Below, piece by piece: positions 1 through 12,430 of a DNA stretch of 64,000 bases. Origin of the DNA: Rhytidiadelphus loreus (lineage: Eukaryota; Streptophyta; Bryopsida; Hypnales; Hylocomiaceae). The notes under the pieces are model-generated. The model searched no databases and was not told where the DNA came from. It saw only the letters and a list, made by a program, of their open reading frames with translations. Location of the stretch: assembly GCA_947034895.1 (NCBI GenBank), contig OX344763.1, positions 4,528,501 through 4,592,500 on the forward strand, given 5' to 3'. How positions within the stretch are numbered: the first letter of the stretch is position 1; each line of letters begins with the position of its first letter. The translations under genes were made by a program, and so were the position numbers.

Positions 1-1553
1 TTGTCAATCATCATTTTATGAAATTGGAAAGGGGCCTTGAAAAGGGAAGGGTCATTTCTATGAAGCGACAATTCACATGAATTAAGTTTCAATTTGTTCC
101 AATCTCCTTTTTCCTTTGAACAAAGTGTTTTTGAACAATGTAATCCACTTCCATTGTATTCTTCCTAACATTATGAAAAATGGCATTAAATTTTGACTTC
201 ATAATAGTGCTAAGTACCTTTTATAATACATGTAGGTAGCTAAAGAAAATGTCAAATGTATTCATAAAATCATTGAATTTCTCTTTACTCAACCTTGTAC
301 GAAGACATTCTTTAATATATATCATGCACAATTTTTTAAAAATTCTTACCTTTTCAATCTTCTTAATTTCATAATCATTAGGTTGCAAACATCTTCAAGT
401 TGAGACCTTCAAATTTCTAAAAATGCATAGGATTTTTTTATCATATACCTTAATATTATGTACTTATGTACATAAGTTCTATGTATATATAATTTTATAT
501 GAATGTGTATAAAACTAGGACGTAGAATTATAATTCATATTGGTACAAAGATTATAGGCAAAAAAATTTAATTCAAATAATCTAACAAACTAGTGTGTGA
601 TAATTGAAAGGACTTGGAAGAATTTGAAATTCAATGTTCAACTCTAGAGTTCAAAATTGTTTTTTTAGAAATTACACAGTCATTTATTTAAGGATTATTT
701 TGGCATTTGCTAGATCATAGGCAAACCTAATATGGAACAATTTGCAAGATGGGCAACACTAATGTGGATCAATTTGCAACAATCAAGCTTGATGATCTCA
801 AGTTTCTAGATTTCTTTTACTTCAAGATTATTTAGCTCAATGTTTCAAATAATATTTAGAATGATCCATTGTATGTTTAATCTTGCAACTTTGATTTCTT
901 CCTAATGACTTGATTTTGCAGGTGCCATAAGAATTTTTTATTGATTCTAGAGATGGTATATCACACCCAACTATTATGATCAACATTTCATGCCGAATAT
1001 TTAATTAAAGTTGGAAAATCAAAATTGGCAGATGCTAAATATAAGAATATTCCTTCAAAATCCTTGTTTTTTTATATAAATATATATTTAATTTGGAAAA
1101 ATAATTTCTCTCAAAATCCAACATGTTCTTTTGGGATTCTATTCTATAGACATTGAGAGTCAACTACGGTAAGATTTTGTTTTGCAGGGACAACAACAAA
1201 TGCACTATAATTTGGAGATTTTATAAAAGCTAGTAGGACAAAATTTTAGCCTACGGGGATCATTTGGTTCAACATTTAGGATGTTTTTGAGTTTTATCAA
1301 CTATTTTCCTTTAATTCTTATATAGAATTGTTTTTTCAAGTATAAAATCCATTTTTTTTCTCTATATTTTACTCTAAATAGACAAAAATTATCTATTATT
1401 ACTCTAAACAAATTTTTTCTCTGATTTTTTTATCAATATTTTTAAATTGCAACCAATTTTTTCCCCCCAATTCCACCAGCTAACAATGAACTAACCAATG
1501 GTTCTCCCCACTGACCAAACATTGATTTTGTTCATTGAATTCCTTTGTTGCAG
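1..1553. other. AT-rich sequence upstream of the SHIPPO gene
   Basis: No coding region is supported here. Base composition is strongly A/T. Several TTTTGCAG-like acceptors occur (near 921 and 1187), so upstream or 5' untranslated exons of the SHIPPO-like gene could lie here, but no reading frame confirms them. Confidence 0.5.
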
Positions 1554-1555
1554 GA

Positions 1556-2782
1556 ATGGCCAACTTTCATAGGTCATTGTCACCTGGGCCAGGTACAATT
1601 AAAGATGTGCACCACCAATTCAAGACCAATCAAAAAGCCCAAGGCATTGGGCCTGGAACCTATAATAGTTTTTGGAACGCCTACATCTATGGAATACGAT
1701 ATAATCCCGAGTTGGACGATACCCCAGGTCCCACTACATATAGTCCCAAATTACCTCCAAATGAACCGAAATTCTCGATCGCACGACGCCTTACGACGCC
1801 ATTTTATGATGTCAACCCACCGCTGAAAAAGTATCGATTGTACCCAACATACCATATTAGATCATCCGTATTGGTCGGAGAAATATGTTCAATGCAACCA
1901 GAGCAAATCCGAGAATGTGAAGCATGCCAACACTTCATACGAGTTTATCGGCAACGGGATAGGCGCGCTAGCATGGAGAAAAAACTCCAAGACAAGTATC
2001 GATATCCTTTGAAATTCAAACCTATTCCAGGTACTATTCCAATTGTATACTCCTTTTGTCTCAAAATGATCTTCCAATTGAACAAAATGTTTGGGATTAA
2101 TTCTCTGAAAGTAATGTTATTTCTTTATGTTTTGAGTTGTAAATAGATTTCGGTGCACTCTTATTGTCCTGAAACTTTGAATTTAGGACTTGAGGTTTAG
2201 GAATCCTTTTCAAAGTGTAGTATTAAAAAATCTAATCACGATAAAATTAAAGGGAAACTACAAGATTGTTTTGGGATGAAGGGAGTATTTGACTAGCAGT
2301 ATTTTTCTTATGCACAATTTTTAGCCTTTTGGTTGTAGCCAACAAGCATTGACCATTTGTTGTAAAGAAAATCTTCATTTAAAAAAATAAAAAAGCTAGA
2401 TTATTCTTAGATTTTAATACCAATAGCCAAATTTAATCTAGATATCATCTAGTTTTCATCACCAAGTGTCACCCAAGTATCACATGAGTACAAAAGAAAC
2501 AACTAACTACTTTTCTAGAATGAAAAAAAAAATGATTAACTACTAATATTTTTGTGTATCACTGGATTAGCATTTGTTTACATTATAATCAACTTTCTAA
2601 TATGAAAATAGTTTTGAACTACTCTATTCAGGTAAAAAAATTAGTCATAAAGTTTTATTCAATATTTTGTATATCAAATGATTTTATTTTTTTATTTTTT
2701 TATAGTAATTAAGCTAAAGCTAGAAGATGCTCAAGAAGAAAGAAGGTGTGTTCGGCTTCTTCAACACAACAACAAATTTTGA
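1556..2782 (+). CDS. SHIPPO/ODF3-like sperm-tail PG-rich repeat protein (possibly 5'-partial)
   Basis: Exons 1556-2030 and 2706-2782 join in frame across a GT-AG intron to give 183 aa. I see three Pro-Gly motifs typical of sperm-tail PG-rich (SHIPPO/STPGR) repeats: SPGPGT near residue 8, GIGPGTYN near 30, and TPGPTTYSPKLPP followed by FSIARR near 56-77. The C-terminus is basic and charged, ending in an RRCVRLLQHNNKF-like tail before TGA at 2780. The family (ODF3/CIMAP-like) is known from axonemal microtubule-associated proteins, so this suggests a role in sperm flagella. ATG 1556 is the first in-frame ATG and lies just after a TTGCAG that could be a splice acceptor, so 5' exons may be missing. 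The intron contains a Stowaway-like MITE. Family assignment is good; gene completeness and expression are unknown. Confidence 0.7.
2048..2287. mobile_element. Stowaway-like MITE in the SHIPPO gene intron
   Basis: The 236-bp body (2050-2285) is bounded by TA on both sides (2048-2049 and 2286-2287). The left end reads TACTCCTTTTGTCTCAAAAT and continues GATCTTC. The right end, on the reverse strand, reads TACTCCCTTCATCCCAAAAC and continues AATCTTG. The inverted match of about 25 bases, the CTCCCT start and the TA duplication are the signature of Tc1/mariner-derived Stowaway MITEs of plants. There is no coding content. Confidence 0.8.
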
Positions 2783-3330
2783 TGGTAAGCTTTTCTTTTA
2801 TACTTTAGTTTTTTTCTCAAATTATTGTGCAAAAGAGTAGAATATGAAATTGCTTTAGATCAATTACTTGCAAAAATTTGTATGGCAATTTCTAAGATAC
2901 CCTCTATTAATTGTTTATGTGAAAGCTAATGAACATTGCAATTTTCAACGTATTTGATAATTTAAAGACACATAAAAGAATAGATAAAAAGGAGGTGGAA
3001 TTCACTCTACAAGATCAATATAAAATTAGTGCAATAGATTCTCTATTATCCTAAAATTGTAGATCAAATTTCACATAAAAATGTAATTTTCTAAAATATT
3101 ACTCCATACTTTGTTTGTCTTAATTGTGCTTAATTTCTACTTTTTAATATTTAATATTTTTCTTTTAAAAGCATGTGAGGTTTGATTTTTTTTATAAGCT
3201 CTTATTTGAAAGATACATTGTCAATACAAAATCAAACAACTTTATTGAATGCAAATAATTATTTTGAAGAAACTAAATTATCTTTTCATATTAGGACCAC
3301 ACTATATTCTGGTAGAATCATCTTAAGTTA
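2288..3330. other. AT-rich intron remainder, last SHIPPO exon and 3' flank
   Basis: Apart from the SHIPPO terminal exon at 2706-2782 this stretch shows no gene and no clear repeat. It is very A/T-rich with short poly-A and poly-T tracts. Confidence 0.5.
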
Positions 3331-3980
3331 TATTCCCTCCATTCCAAAATGATCTTCTCGTTGGCCTTAACTTTTTGTCCCTAAAAGATCTTCATGGTGT
3401 GACGTGGAAAGAAGGGTCTAAAAATGAAGTCTTTACAATTCTATAGTGCATATAAAGGTTGGCTAAAGCACATTAAACAATTTATTTTAAGACTCAAATA
3501 TTATCTTCATTCCAAACTGACCCCATTCCCTTCCAATTAGAACCTACAATTGGGGTTATTTCCTTAGAGGGATCAGAATCCACCTAATCTAGGCATAAAG
3601 TAATGATTAGGCCCTACCTATTCAACCATGCATCAATGATGATGCCTCATCTAATTTAGACATTTAAATGCCACGTGATTCAAACATTCAAGCCCTTCTT
3701 CATTCAGACATGCAAAAAATTCATCACAATGACTTAATCAATGGCCAGAGGTATGGCCTAATCAATGACCAACGTTGCTCCATTTCCAAGCCCTCTAAAT
3801 TCCACTTTTAGGTGAGCAATAACAAAATGTCAAAAACTATTCCAAAACGGAAAAAAAATTAGGATAATAAGAGCACCAAAATTTACTCACATGTCAAAAT
3901 GGATTTTTAAAATGATTGTTTTCAAGCTTAGTCCAGAACATTTTATCTAACCCAAAGATCATATTGGGACAGAGGGAGTA
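3331..3980. mobile_element. Stowaway-like MITE, longer relative
   Basis: The 646-bp body (3333-3978) is flanked by TA (3331-3332, 3979-3980). The left end begins TTCCCTCCATTCCAAAATGA and the reverse of the right end begins CTCCCTCTGTCCCAATATGA. Both continue TCTT. The ends match those of the element at 2048-2287, so both belong to one family. The interior has no open reading frame of note. Confidence 0.8.
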
Positions 3981-5534
3981 TTACTTTACTTTAGATTTCA
4001 ATGTCTTTACAAGTTTATATTAGGAATTTTGAAAACACATTTTGAATACATTTTGAATACATTTGAACACATATTCTACAATTTTACATAAAAGTATGTA
4101 TATTGGGCCAAATAAGTACAAAGTATTTAAATCTATTGTTGAGAAAAAATTTGATTAATTTCTTATGAATTTTTTAATTGATACCATGGAAATAATCCAT
4201 TAAGCACTTTCTCTATGGCCAAAAAGTCAAACAACATTTTAAAGCTTAATTTGACCTTTAAAATTATGTATAACTTCAATTTCATTTGTTTCTTACATTA
4301 AATTATGTAAATATTAACTATTGATGTAGAAAATCTCTACAAGATTTCTGGAAAATTGATTGTTTTAACTCTTATAGTAAAAAATGAAGTAAATTAGAAA
4401 ATACAACCAATTTTTTTTTCCAAAGCGAATATCCAATTAATTTGAGTTTTTCTTCCTAGAAGGAAGTCAAAAAATCAAATTGAATAGTAGACAAATTCTA
4501 AAACAAAACTCAAGTAATTTTATTCTTCTATACCAAGCAATAAATACCCAAATTTATTACCTTCTAATGAAATTACCACTTGTAAAACTTAACCTTTGTG
4601 TGATTTTTAACTTATACAATTAAAAATGATTTTTCCAAGACAATTGGTGCATATACAAACCATTGAAATATAACCATTTAATGAGTAAAGAAAATTGCTT
4701 GACCTATTATATATATTAAAATAATGTGAGATTTATATCAAATATAAATACTAGGATGAAAAATTAATATATAATTTATTTCTATTAATTATAGTATAGT
4801 TTTAAAACTCACAATTTTTTATAATGAAAAAAAACAATGTTAGGAATTTGAATTCTAATACATTGACATAGCAATATCAATAACTTATTCAATTTTTAGA
4901 ATTAAAAAACTATACTTTATGAATTTCATTCTCTTACTTTATATTAGATCGAATCATTTGGATATTTTGAATACTAGAATTAAGTTTGATCAAGGGGCAT
5001 CTAATTTTGGATGTATAGACCTTTAGGTGTTAAGTGGATACCATATCTAGTATTAGATAACCGTAAGGATGGTGTTAGATGAGTAATAGGATGAAATTAT
5101 AATGGACGTTGTTTAATTTGCAAATTTAATGTCATGGATAGAATAATCCAATGTATTTCAAGAACAACAATGTACAATACCTATCAACCAATATACACTA
5201 TGACTATCTAAAAAGACCAAATTTTGAGTGTGCAGTAAACTAAACCCTAAATCCTATCAAATAATAAACCTTACAACTTTCTAGAACTCAAAATGGGAGT
5301 GTGCAATATCTATCGATGTTTTTCAAAATCCCATTATTATTTAAGACCAAGAGTGAGAGTTTGCAATACCTATCAGTGTTCTTGAAAACCTTACAATTAT
5401 TGAAGAAGACAAGAGTATGTAACACAAAGAACTCAGCAGTGTTTGTTTTTAACTAAAAGATGTTATAGAAAGCTTAATAAAAATGCTCTAAGACTTGTAT
5501 TAGCAAGATTGAGGTTCCCTCCATCTTGCCTTCG
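3981..5534. other. AT-rich intergenic sequence
   Basis: No gene recognised. Positions 5210-5420 contain three degraded copies of a phrase resembling GAGTGTGCAATACCTATC, which may be a short decayed direct repeat. Confidence 0.45.
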
Positions 5535-6175
5535 ATATATACCAACGACGCTAGCATGCGAGCTTGGAGCGGCGAGCTTGTGAGCTGCGAGCAGGGAGCT
5601 TGTGAGCGGGGAGCCTTGAAATTATTTTTTTCCAACTTTTTTACCAACAAATATTTTTTTGGGAAAAATAATTTTGATGGAGAAGAAAATTTACTATTTT
5701 TAGTAAATTTCAAGACCTATGACCGCTATTCCTATAACCGTGGATTTGAAGATTTTTTTTCAAAAATTGTCACTTGCGATTTCTAGTAGAAAAACAACTT
5801 CATATTGTGGTACAGAATTCAATATTCAATTCAACTACTACAATTTTATGTTTAGCCACTTACAAATTATTTCAAGAACACAATAGAATATATTAGGCTA
5901 ATATGACTCACAAACACAATCATGGATATAACCTAGCCTTCACTAATTCTACTCTACATCAACACTTTGCTTTAAGCTCATTATAGACATCTTGTGCACT
6001 GGCATAATTTGAGGCCTTCTAGGATTTGAAGTTGGGCCACTACATTCAAGTCTCATGGACTTCTCGCAAATGTATTCCAACCTAATAGAGTGATCATAAC
6101 TTAGGAAAAAATATATATAAATGAAAAAAGGCATCTTTCCCAAAAATTGAAAAAAATTGAAAAACAAATAGTGGA

Positions 6176-6460
6176 CTAAATAAATAAAAATGTAATGACT
6201 AAGCAATGAAATGTAAAGAAATCAATACTAAAAAAAATTATGTCTCCTAAACTAGAGAATGAAGAAAAAAAAAATGAGAGCACAATAAAAGAAAAATGGA
6301 GAGAAAAATGAAAAAAAATGGAAAATAGTGATTGAAAAATGAAAAAAATAGAAAAAAATTTAATGAGAGGAAAAATGAAATGAAAAATGAATGAAAAATA
6401 ATGATAAAAAAACCAAAAAAATGGAAACAAAATAAACAAAACATTTGAAATAAAAAGAAG
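6176..6460. repeat. Purine-rich GAAAAATG tract
   Basis: The plus strand is almost purely purine with recurring GAAAAATGAAAAAAATGG-like words. It produces Phe-rich open frames on the minus strand that are composition artefacts. It lies inside the hAT-like element. Confidence 0.7.
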
Positions 6461-7964
6461 ATGTTGAATAAACTCAAGTTTGTCCCAATCAATGTGAAGA
6501 GGAGATCACCTTTCACAATGCACAAACAAAGAAGTTTTTTCAAGAAAAAAGTTGATTAGGTAGTAGAGGACTTAACCGTACATTTGTTGAAAATATTGCC
6601 TTCATTACTGACGCAAATGTTGAGGACTTGTTTGGAAAGTGCTTCAAATTGAGCACAACCTACACATTATTAAATCTCAATGCAAATTTTATTTTCATAG
6701 AGTTGTACTGTTATATTATTATATACTATAATTTATGGATCTAAGTAGATTACCAACAATGAATTTGTTGGTTGGTTGGTGAAGGGTTACATTGCAAATA
6801 TGAAAAAGAAGAAGATTAATTGGACATTGGTAGCTTAGACAACTACTTTAGAAATTTTTTATCAAGTACAACAACTCTTATTTTGGCTATCAAATACACT
6901 AATGGAGATACAACAACTTTGGGTGACAACCATAGTGGTTGTAAGATTACTCAACTTGTGACAAGCCAACCTTGGATCAACCTAATGTAGGCCCAAAAAT
7001 TAATTAGTTTTACATAAGTCTTGTGAAATTTACTTCACAAGAATTTTTTTGCTTGCATTAGGCTGGGCCAAAGTTGTCATATCATAGGCTAAGTTACCTT
7101 ACATCCCAACAACGCAGAGTTAGTTTTAGTAGTATAGAAGCAATAGTAAAAAAAGAAGGAACAAAGGTTATGCCAAGCAGCGCTAGGTCTTGTGATCTCT
7201 TTAACAACCTTTGTCCTTACTGGGTATTATGAAGTGATTTAAATCTAGTTTGGAATGTTGTCAAAATTAAGAGTGAGATTTTTGTGATTGCTAGGATTAA
7301 GTTAAATGCATAAATTCATAGAAATAGACTATAAAAATCACAAACAAGCTTCTTGGATTAAAGTTTAACATGGATGATTGTCATAGTACAATAAAAAAAA
7401 TGAAGATAAGGTAGTACAATTCCAACTAATGTTCTAGAGAGCTACACATGCAATACTTGAATAGAAGATGTAGGTAGGTTTTCATATTTACTTGTTCTAA
7501 TTTTCCACATGTGTTGATTTGGATTGTTTCCATTGTTTAAATTTTGTAATGGGTTAACAATATTTTTTTAGAGCTCACTACATCATTGTTAATTCATGAG
7601 TAAGCTATTGGCATTTCTGAAGGCTATGTTGAGCATGAAAAGTAAAAAGAAACATAAGTGTCCTAAGTAGTAACATATATTATCTGGAAAGAAAGTTGAA
7701 TGGTTGTCAATCAATAGTAAAGTCTAATTGATAGAGGGCAATCAAATGTGAAGACTTATATGAAGACATTGAAATAAAGTAGTTCAAAGCAAAATGAAAT
7801 ATTCAAATTTTGAGGAGGGAGATTACAAAGATGAAGAGATGTAATACCATTGTTCACAAACAATGTGTGGAGATGAAAAAAAGTGGTGGATTGTTGTGGT
7901 ACCCAAAACAAACATCCTATCTAGCATTGACAAACAACCTTGATTTAAATGTTGTTACCTTACA

Positions 7965-8870
7965 CCTGACTAAGGTTTTCAAGGTACCAACTAGACCCCT
8001 TGTTTTCTATCAATAAAATAAAATAAAAATTTCTTTTTTTCAAAATTTCTTTTCAAAATTTTTTATTCTCCTAAAAAAAAGGAGGTGCGACTAGGTACTC
8101 CCCAAACCATTGTTGGGTCCGATGGTGGTTCTAGAGGTACCAGTAGGACCTCCTATTTTTGGTTCAAGAAAAAAAAAAAAAAAAAAAATCTAAAATACTT
8201 TAGAGGTACCAATTGGACCCCCTATTTTTGGTCCAAGAAGAGAAATAAAAAAAAAAAAATTTAAAAATTAAAATTTTTATTTTCCAGTACCAAAAACAGG
8301 GGTACTACCTGGTACTCCCTAAACCACCGTCGGACTCGACGGTGGTATTGGAGGTACCAGCCGGACCCCTATTTTCGGTCAAAAAAATTAAAATTAAATT
8401 AAAATTTGAAAAAATTTTGATACTGAAAAAAAAAATTGAATTTTTTTTTTTTTTTTTTTTTTTCTCAATTTTTTTTCCAGTACCAAAAATGGAGGTGCCG
8501 GGTAGTACCCCCATTTTTGGTAATTCAAAAAAGATTTGAAAAAAAAAAAAAAAAAAAAGTTTTTTTTTTTTTTTTTTTCAAATTCTTTTTTTCAGTATCA
8601 AAATTTTTTCAAATTTTTTTTTTCAAATTTTTTTCAATATAAAAAACGAAGGTACTAGAGGTACTCTCCAAACCACCGTCGGATCTAACAATGGTTCTGG
8701 AGGTACCAGCCGGATTTTATTTTTTTGTCTAAAATCAAATTAAATTTAAATTTAAATTTTGAGCACCAAAAACAAGGGTATCACTTGGCACTCCCCAAAC
8801 CACAATTGAATCCCTTTTAGGTCTTGGATGTACCAATTGGACCTCCCATTTTTGGTATTTGAAAAAAAAA
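7965..8870. repeat. Degenerate tandem array inside the hAT-like element
   Basis: A compound unit recurs about four to five times. One part resembles GGTACTCCCCAAACCACCGT; the next resembles GGAGGTACCAGCCGGACCCC followed by TATTTTTGG; then comes a long poly-A or poly-T spacer. Clear copies begin near 8090, 8285, 8645 and 8775. One copy contains a hairpin with 10-bp arms (ACCACCGTCG at 8323-8332, complement at 8337-8346, 4-nt loop). Homopolymer runs of 15-25 A or T separate the units. Confidence 0.7.
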
Positions 8871-10736
8871 AAAGAATTTAGAAATGTCTTTTTCTAATTT
8901 CAAGTTTTAAGATGGGTATTTTGAATAATGCAAGAATTCCTATGTTTTTAATGATAATGCATTTCATGTTTAATTTCTTAATAAAACCCAAATATGATTT
9001 GATTTCAAAAGGTCGAGTAGAGACTTTTACAAGGTCGGTTGGGTCCAATTGACCTTGGAAGAGTCTCTCCTAAGTCTCTTGAAATTGGGTTAAGGTTTGT
9101 TATCCTTGTTGTAAATCTCAAAGTTGTGTTTGAGAGAATAAAACAATACGGATGCCTCTTTGTTTTGCTTCAAGGCTAGTAGAATTTGAATTCCTAGTTT
9201 CAAATTTTAGTTCAAATTAGTGATTGTGACTTGAATTGAAGAGTATGAAGCTTGGCAGTTTTGGATTTAAGTTTAATATTGTTTTGAAAATGAAATGTAA
9301 TGGATGTATGAAAATTTAAACAAAAACCAATTGTTTACCAATTCTTGGAGGTGCATTGAAGTCTTTTCCTAGGTCAGTCAGATCCAACTGACTTTAGACA
9401 AGCCTTTGCTAGGCCCCTAGAATTTGTACATTTTTCAAGAATTTAGGAATATTCTATGTTGGAGTCAATTGGCAAGGCGCAGCGGGGTAGGCATGGTGCG
9501 TCATGCACGTGGTGCATCATGCTTTCAAATTTTAATTTAGTTTTTTGAGGTCATTAGTATTCAGTGATACTTTTGTAGATCAAAGATGGTTTAATTGTTC
9601 AAGTGTAGGGAGGAAATGTGGGTCAAGCTTCAGCCTCAACAATGCATCATGACATAGTCTTTGTTGCAGATGTGGCAAGTTTATTGCAACCAATGACTTT
9701 GACAAATGTAAACATCGAGATTTCTAGTGACAAATCAACTAAAAAAGCCACTAAATTCATATATGCTCTATTCTATTTTTTGAAGAAGTGAAAGTTCTTT
9801 GAGTGGACGGAAATCATTGTCTATTGATATGGATGAATCATATATCTAGGCTTCATCTAACAAAGGCGTCTTGGCTTATTGCAATAAACTATATAGTTCT
9901 CGATACCAAAGACAAGATCGAATTGATCATGCAGATCATGCATGACATAAACACAACCACCACTACCAATTGTGATATCCCAAGATCTGGACATTACGAC
10001 CATGGCGCCTCTCAAGTTAATTTGCTTATAAGTCAAAATTCTACAAATAAGCAAGCAATTTTTTGTATCTTTTTTTATGTCAATTTTTAAGTTTTGCAAG
10101 TTTAACATTGTTTAACATTTCTTTGTAGTCTTATAGAATTCATGTCAGTAGATGGGATGATGAAGGTACAAAGTCTTTTCTTCAATTTGGAGAAGAATTT
10201 CACCATTCCATGTTTGCTAAGTAGATGACATCAATATTTGTGGACTTTGGCTACTCTCAACCAAAACGCCATAAATATACTTATGCTTTGAAAATTTTGG
10301 AACTTATAGATAGTAGTGCCTCCAAAGATAGAGAGACTTCAAAGCCATCAACAATCGAGGGTTTTGCAATCAAGTCCACTACAACTTAGACTCTTGAGAT
10401 TGACATCTCTATTGAGTTGAATTATAATGTGTGATTTTAGAATTATGAGTGGATTTGTGTGTTTTATGGCTACATCTTGGACATTTGCTATTTTCATTTG
10501 GATTTTGTATATCATGATGTTTAACAAAAATGACTACATTTGCTTGTCTCAAAAAAAATCTTCAAAATACATTTGTAAGTGTCTTAAATTTCAATAAAAT
10601 GATTTCATATTTCTTGAAATTTATAATGTAATAAATCCACGGTCATAGGTCCCAACTTGTTTTTACTACGAAAAAAATTTCCCGCTCACAAGCTCACACT
10701 CACAGGCTCGCACGCTAACAACTCTGCAATATATAC

Positions 10737-12430
10737 TATCACTACATCTTTAAATTTCCCACAAAACTAAACAAATATAACTATCATTAAAAGAAAGTTT
10801 GATTTCTACAAAGTCCAATAAAGGTAGAGAAAAGTTATCTAAGTTAATGAAGGATGAATTTCCATGACACTTAGTCTTGTAATTATGTCATAAATCTTAA
10901 ATTACTTTGTTATTTATCAAATTATAAACGGTGTATTAAGAATGTATTAAAAAAACTTTAAATATATAGCATGGATTCACTTTTAAATGCTTTGACATCA
11001 TTTCTCGAGTCTCTCAAGGTTCATATTAGGAAAATTGATGAGTATTTTTTCCTTCCCTTTAGGAATGCAAATATTAGTAGGTGTTGAAAAATTTGTTGAC
11101 TTTGAAAGTTCATAACTAATTCTAAAAAGGTTTAATTAAAAGATTTGAAACAATTTGGATTATCTAGATGCAACTTTTTCTTCACTATCAAGTACTCTAT
11201 AATATTTGTCCAAAAGTATTTTTTCATGGTTTAAGAGGAGGATTTGCTTTTAGAATGATGTTTCATAGACACCCTATCATATAATTTATTCACATTTGGA
11301 TTCTAGAACCATGAAATAATCATGTTTGAAGGCCTATCATGTAGAATATATATACCCTAAATTCTAAAGCAAGCCTTGAATACCAAATAATTTTAATTCC
11401 TCAATTATTTATTTAAATAAGCCACTCATTCCTTGACTTGTTTTCAAGCACTATATATTGGTAATTGAAGGCAACCTCAACTTATATCTCTTAAGCATAG
11501 TCGCTTGAAATAGATGATGTAGTTTCAAACTAAAGAAAAATTGATGTTGTAGAGTAATTGTTGAATACAATTTCCAAAATTTCAAAACATCATTGATTAA
11601 ATTTACAAGTAGAAAACATAGCCAAGTAGACTAAGTATGGGTCTTCAAGCATGGTCTACTTGGCCATGTTTTCTATTGGTGATTTGGACTTACTGTTACG
11701 CAAAAAAGGGTTATTCATAAACCACATCATATCTTTTACAAAAAGAAATTGGAATCTCTTTAAATATTTGAAATGAGACAATATATGAATGACCAATGCA
11801 CTTCAAAATTCAATAAAATTGGAATTGCATGCAAACATATTTTCTTATCATTGTGAAAACACCACTTGTTGAATAAGAATTTTAAACATAATTTAACGTA
11901 AGAATTTAAAGAATGCCAGAATGAAGGGTGTCATTTTATGACTTTTTGATTAATTCTAATATCAATAAATTTTCTTTCAATATGGCTTATTCGTTTTTTA
12001 GTGATTAAAATTGTAATTAATTCTATTTGTTTGTAGTTTTTTCATCTTCAATGAAGTTGTAATTTGTATATTTTGAACAAATGTCTCTATATTGTTTCTA
12101 CTATTTGCGAACCCTAAACACTAGGTACTATAATAGAATCTAAAATATAGCATTGAATTCAATAATTGCATTATTTTGGAAACTTTAGTGTTTGTTTTTC
12201 CACCACCATTAGAAATCACATAACTTAATTTTAAAAGAACACCCCCATGACCAAAGTAGCCACCAAAATAATCCAATTATTGAACAAATAAGTATATTCT
12301 TTGTTTTTATAGTTATCAAAATAGTCATCCATTGAATCTTCTATGTCGGCATTAACTTCATAGGGTAAAGAATTAATGTAAAAATCTTCTAATTTTATAA
12401 AAATTAATATCAGGATCATTTTTCTAAACC
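10737..12430. other. AT-rich intergenic sequence
   Basis: No gene recognised. Positions 11100-11180 carry a phrase (TTCATAACTAATTC followed by a TTTGAAA and TTGGATTA pattern) that recurs near 25950-26010, so both probably derive from one dispersed repeat family. Confidence 0.4.

Larger units (their letters stand above)
5535..10736. mobile_element. hAT-like DNA transposon, about 5.2 kb, with 8-bp flanking repeat
   Basis: An exact 8-bp direct repeat ATATATAC lies at 5535-5542 and 10729-10736. Between them the ends are inverted copies: left CAACGACGCTAGCATGCGAG, right (reverse strand) CAGAGTTGTTAGCGTGCGAG. The right end carries two extra bases, TG, before CAGAG. Homology continues inwards through a GAGC-rich subterminal block (left 5560-5615, right 10681-10710, sharing GAGCTTGTGAGCGGG) and a second block sharing GACCTATGACCG and CCGTGGATTT (left 5718-5750, right 10635-10648). 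An 8-bp duplication, a CAGAGTTG-type end and repeated subterminal motifs are hAT hallmarks. I found no intact transposase and no clear C-terminal hAT dimerisation motif inside, so this looks non-autonomous or badly decayed. Confidence 0.72.

Noticed and set aside
6176..6543. Phe-rich minus-strand open frames that look like membrane proteins
   Set aside because: They are produced by a GAAAAATG purine tract; low complexity, no domain, inside a transposon.
8305..8642. Open frames with poly-Lys or poly-Phe at 8.3-8.6 kb
   Set aside because: Read through A/T homopolymers of a degenerate tandem array.
9803..10420. Possible transposase fragment in the hAT-like element
   Set aside because: Frames around 9803-10090 and 10130-10390 look gene-like in places, but I found no hAT motif and several stops; not called as a gene.
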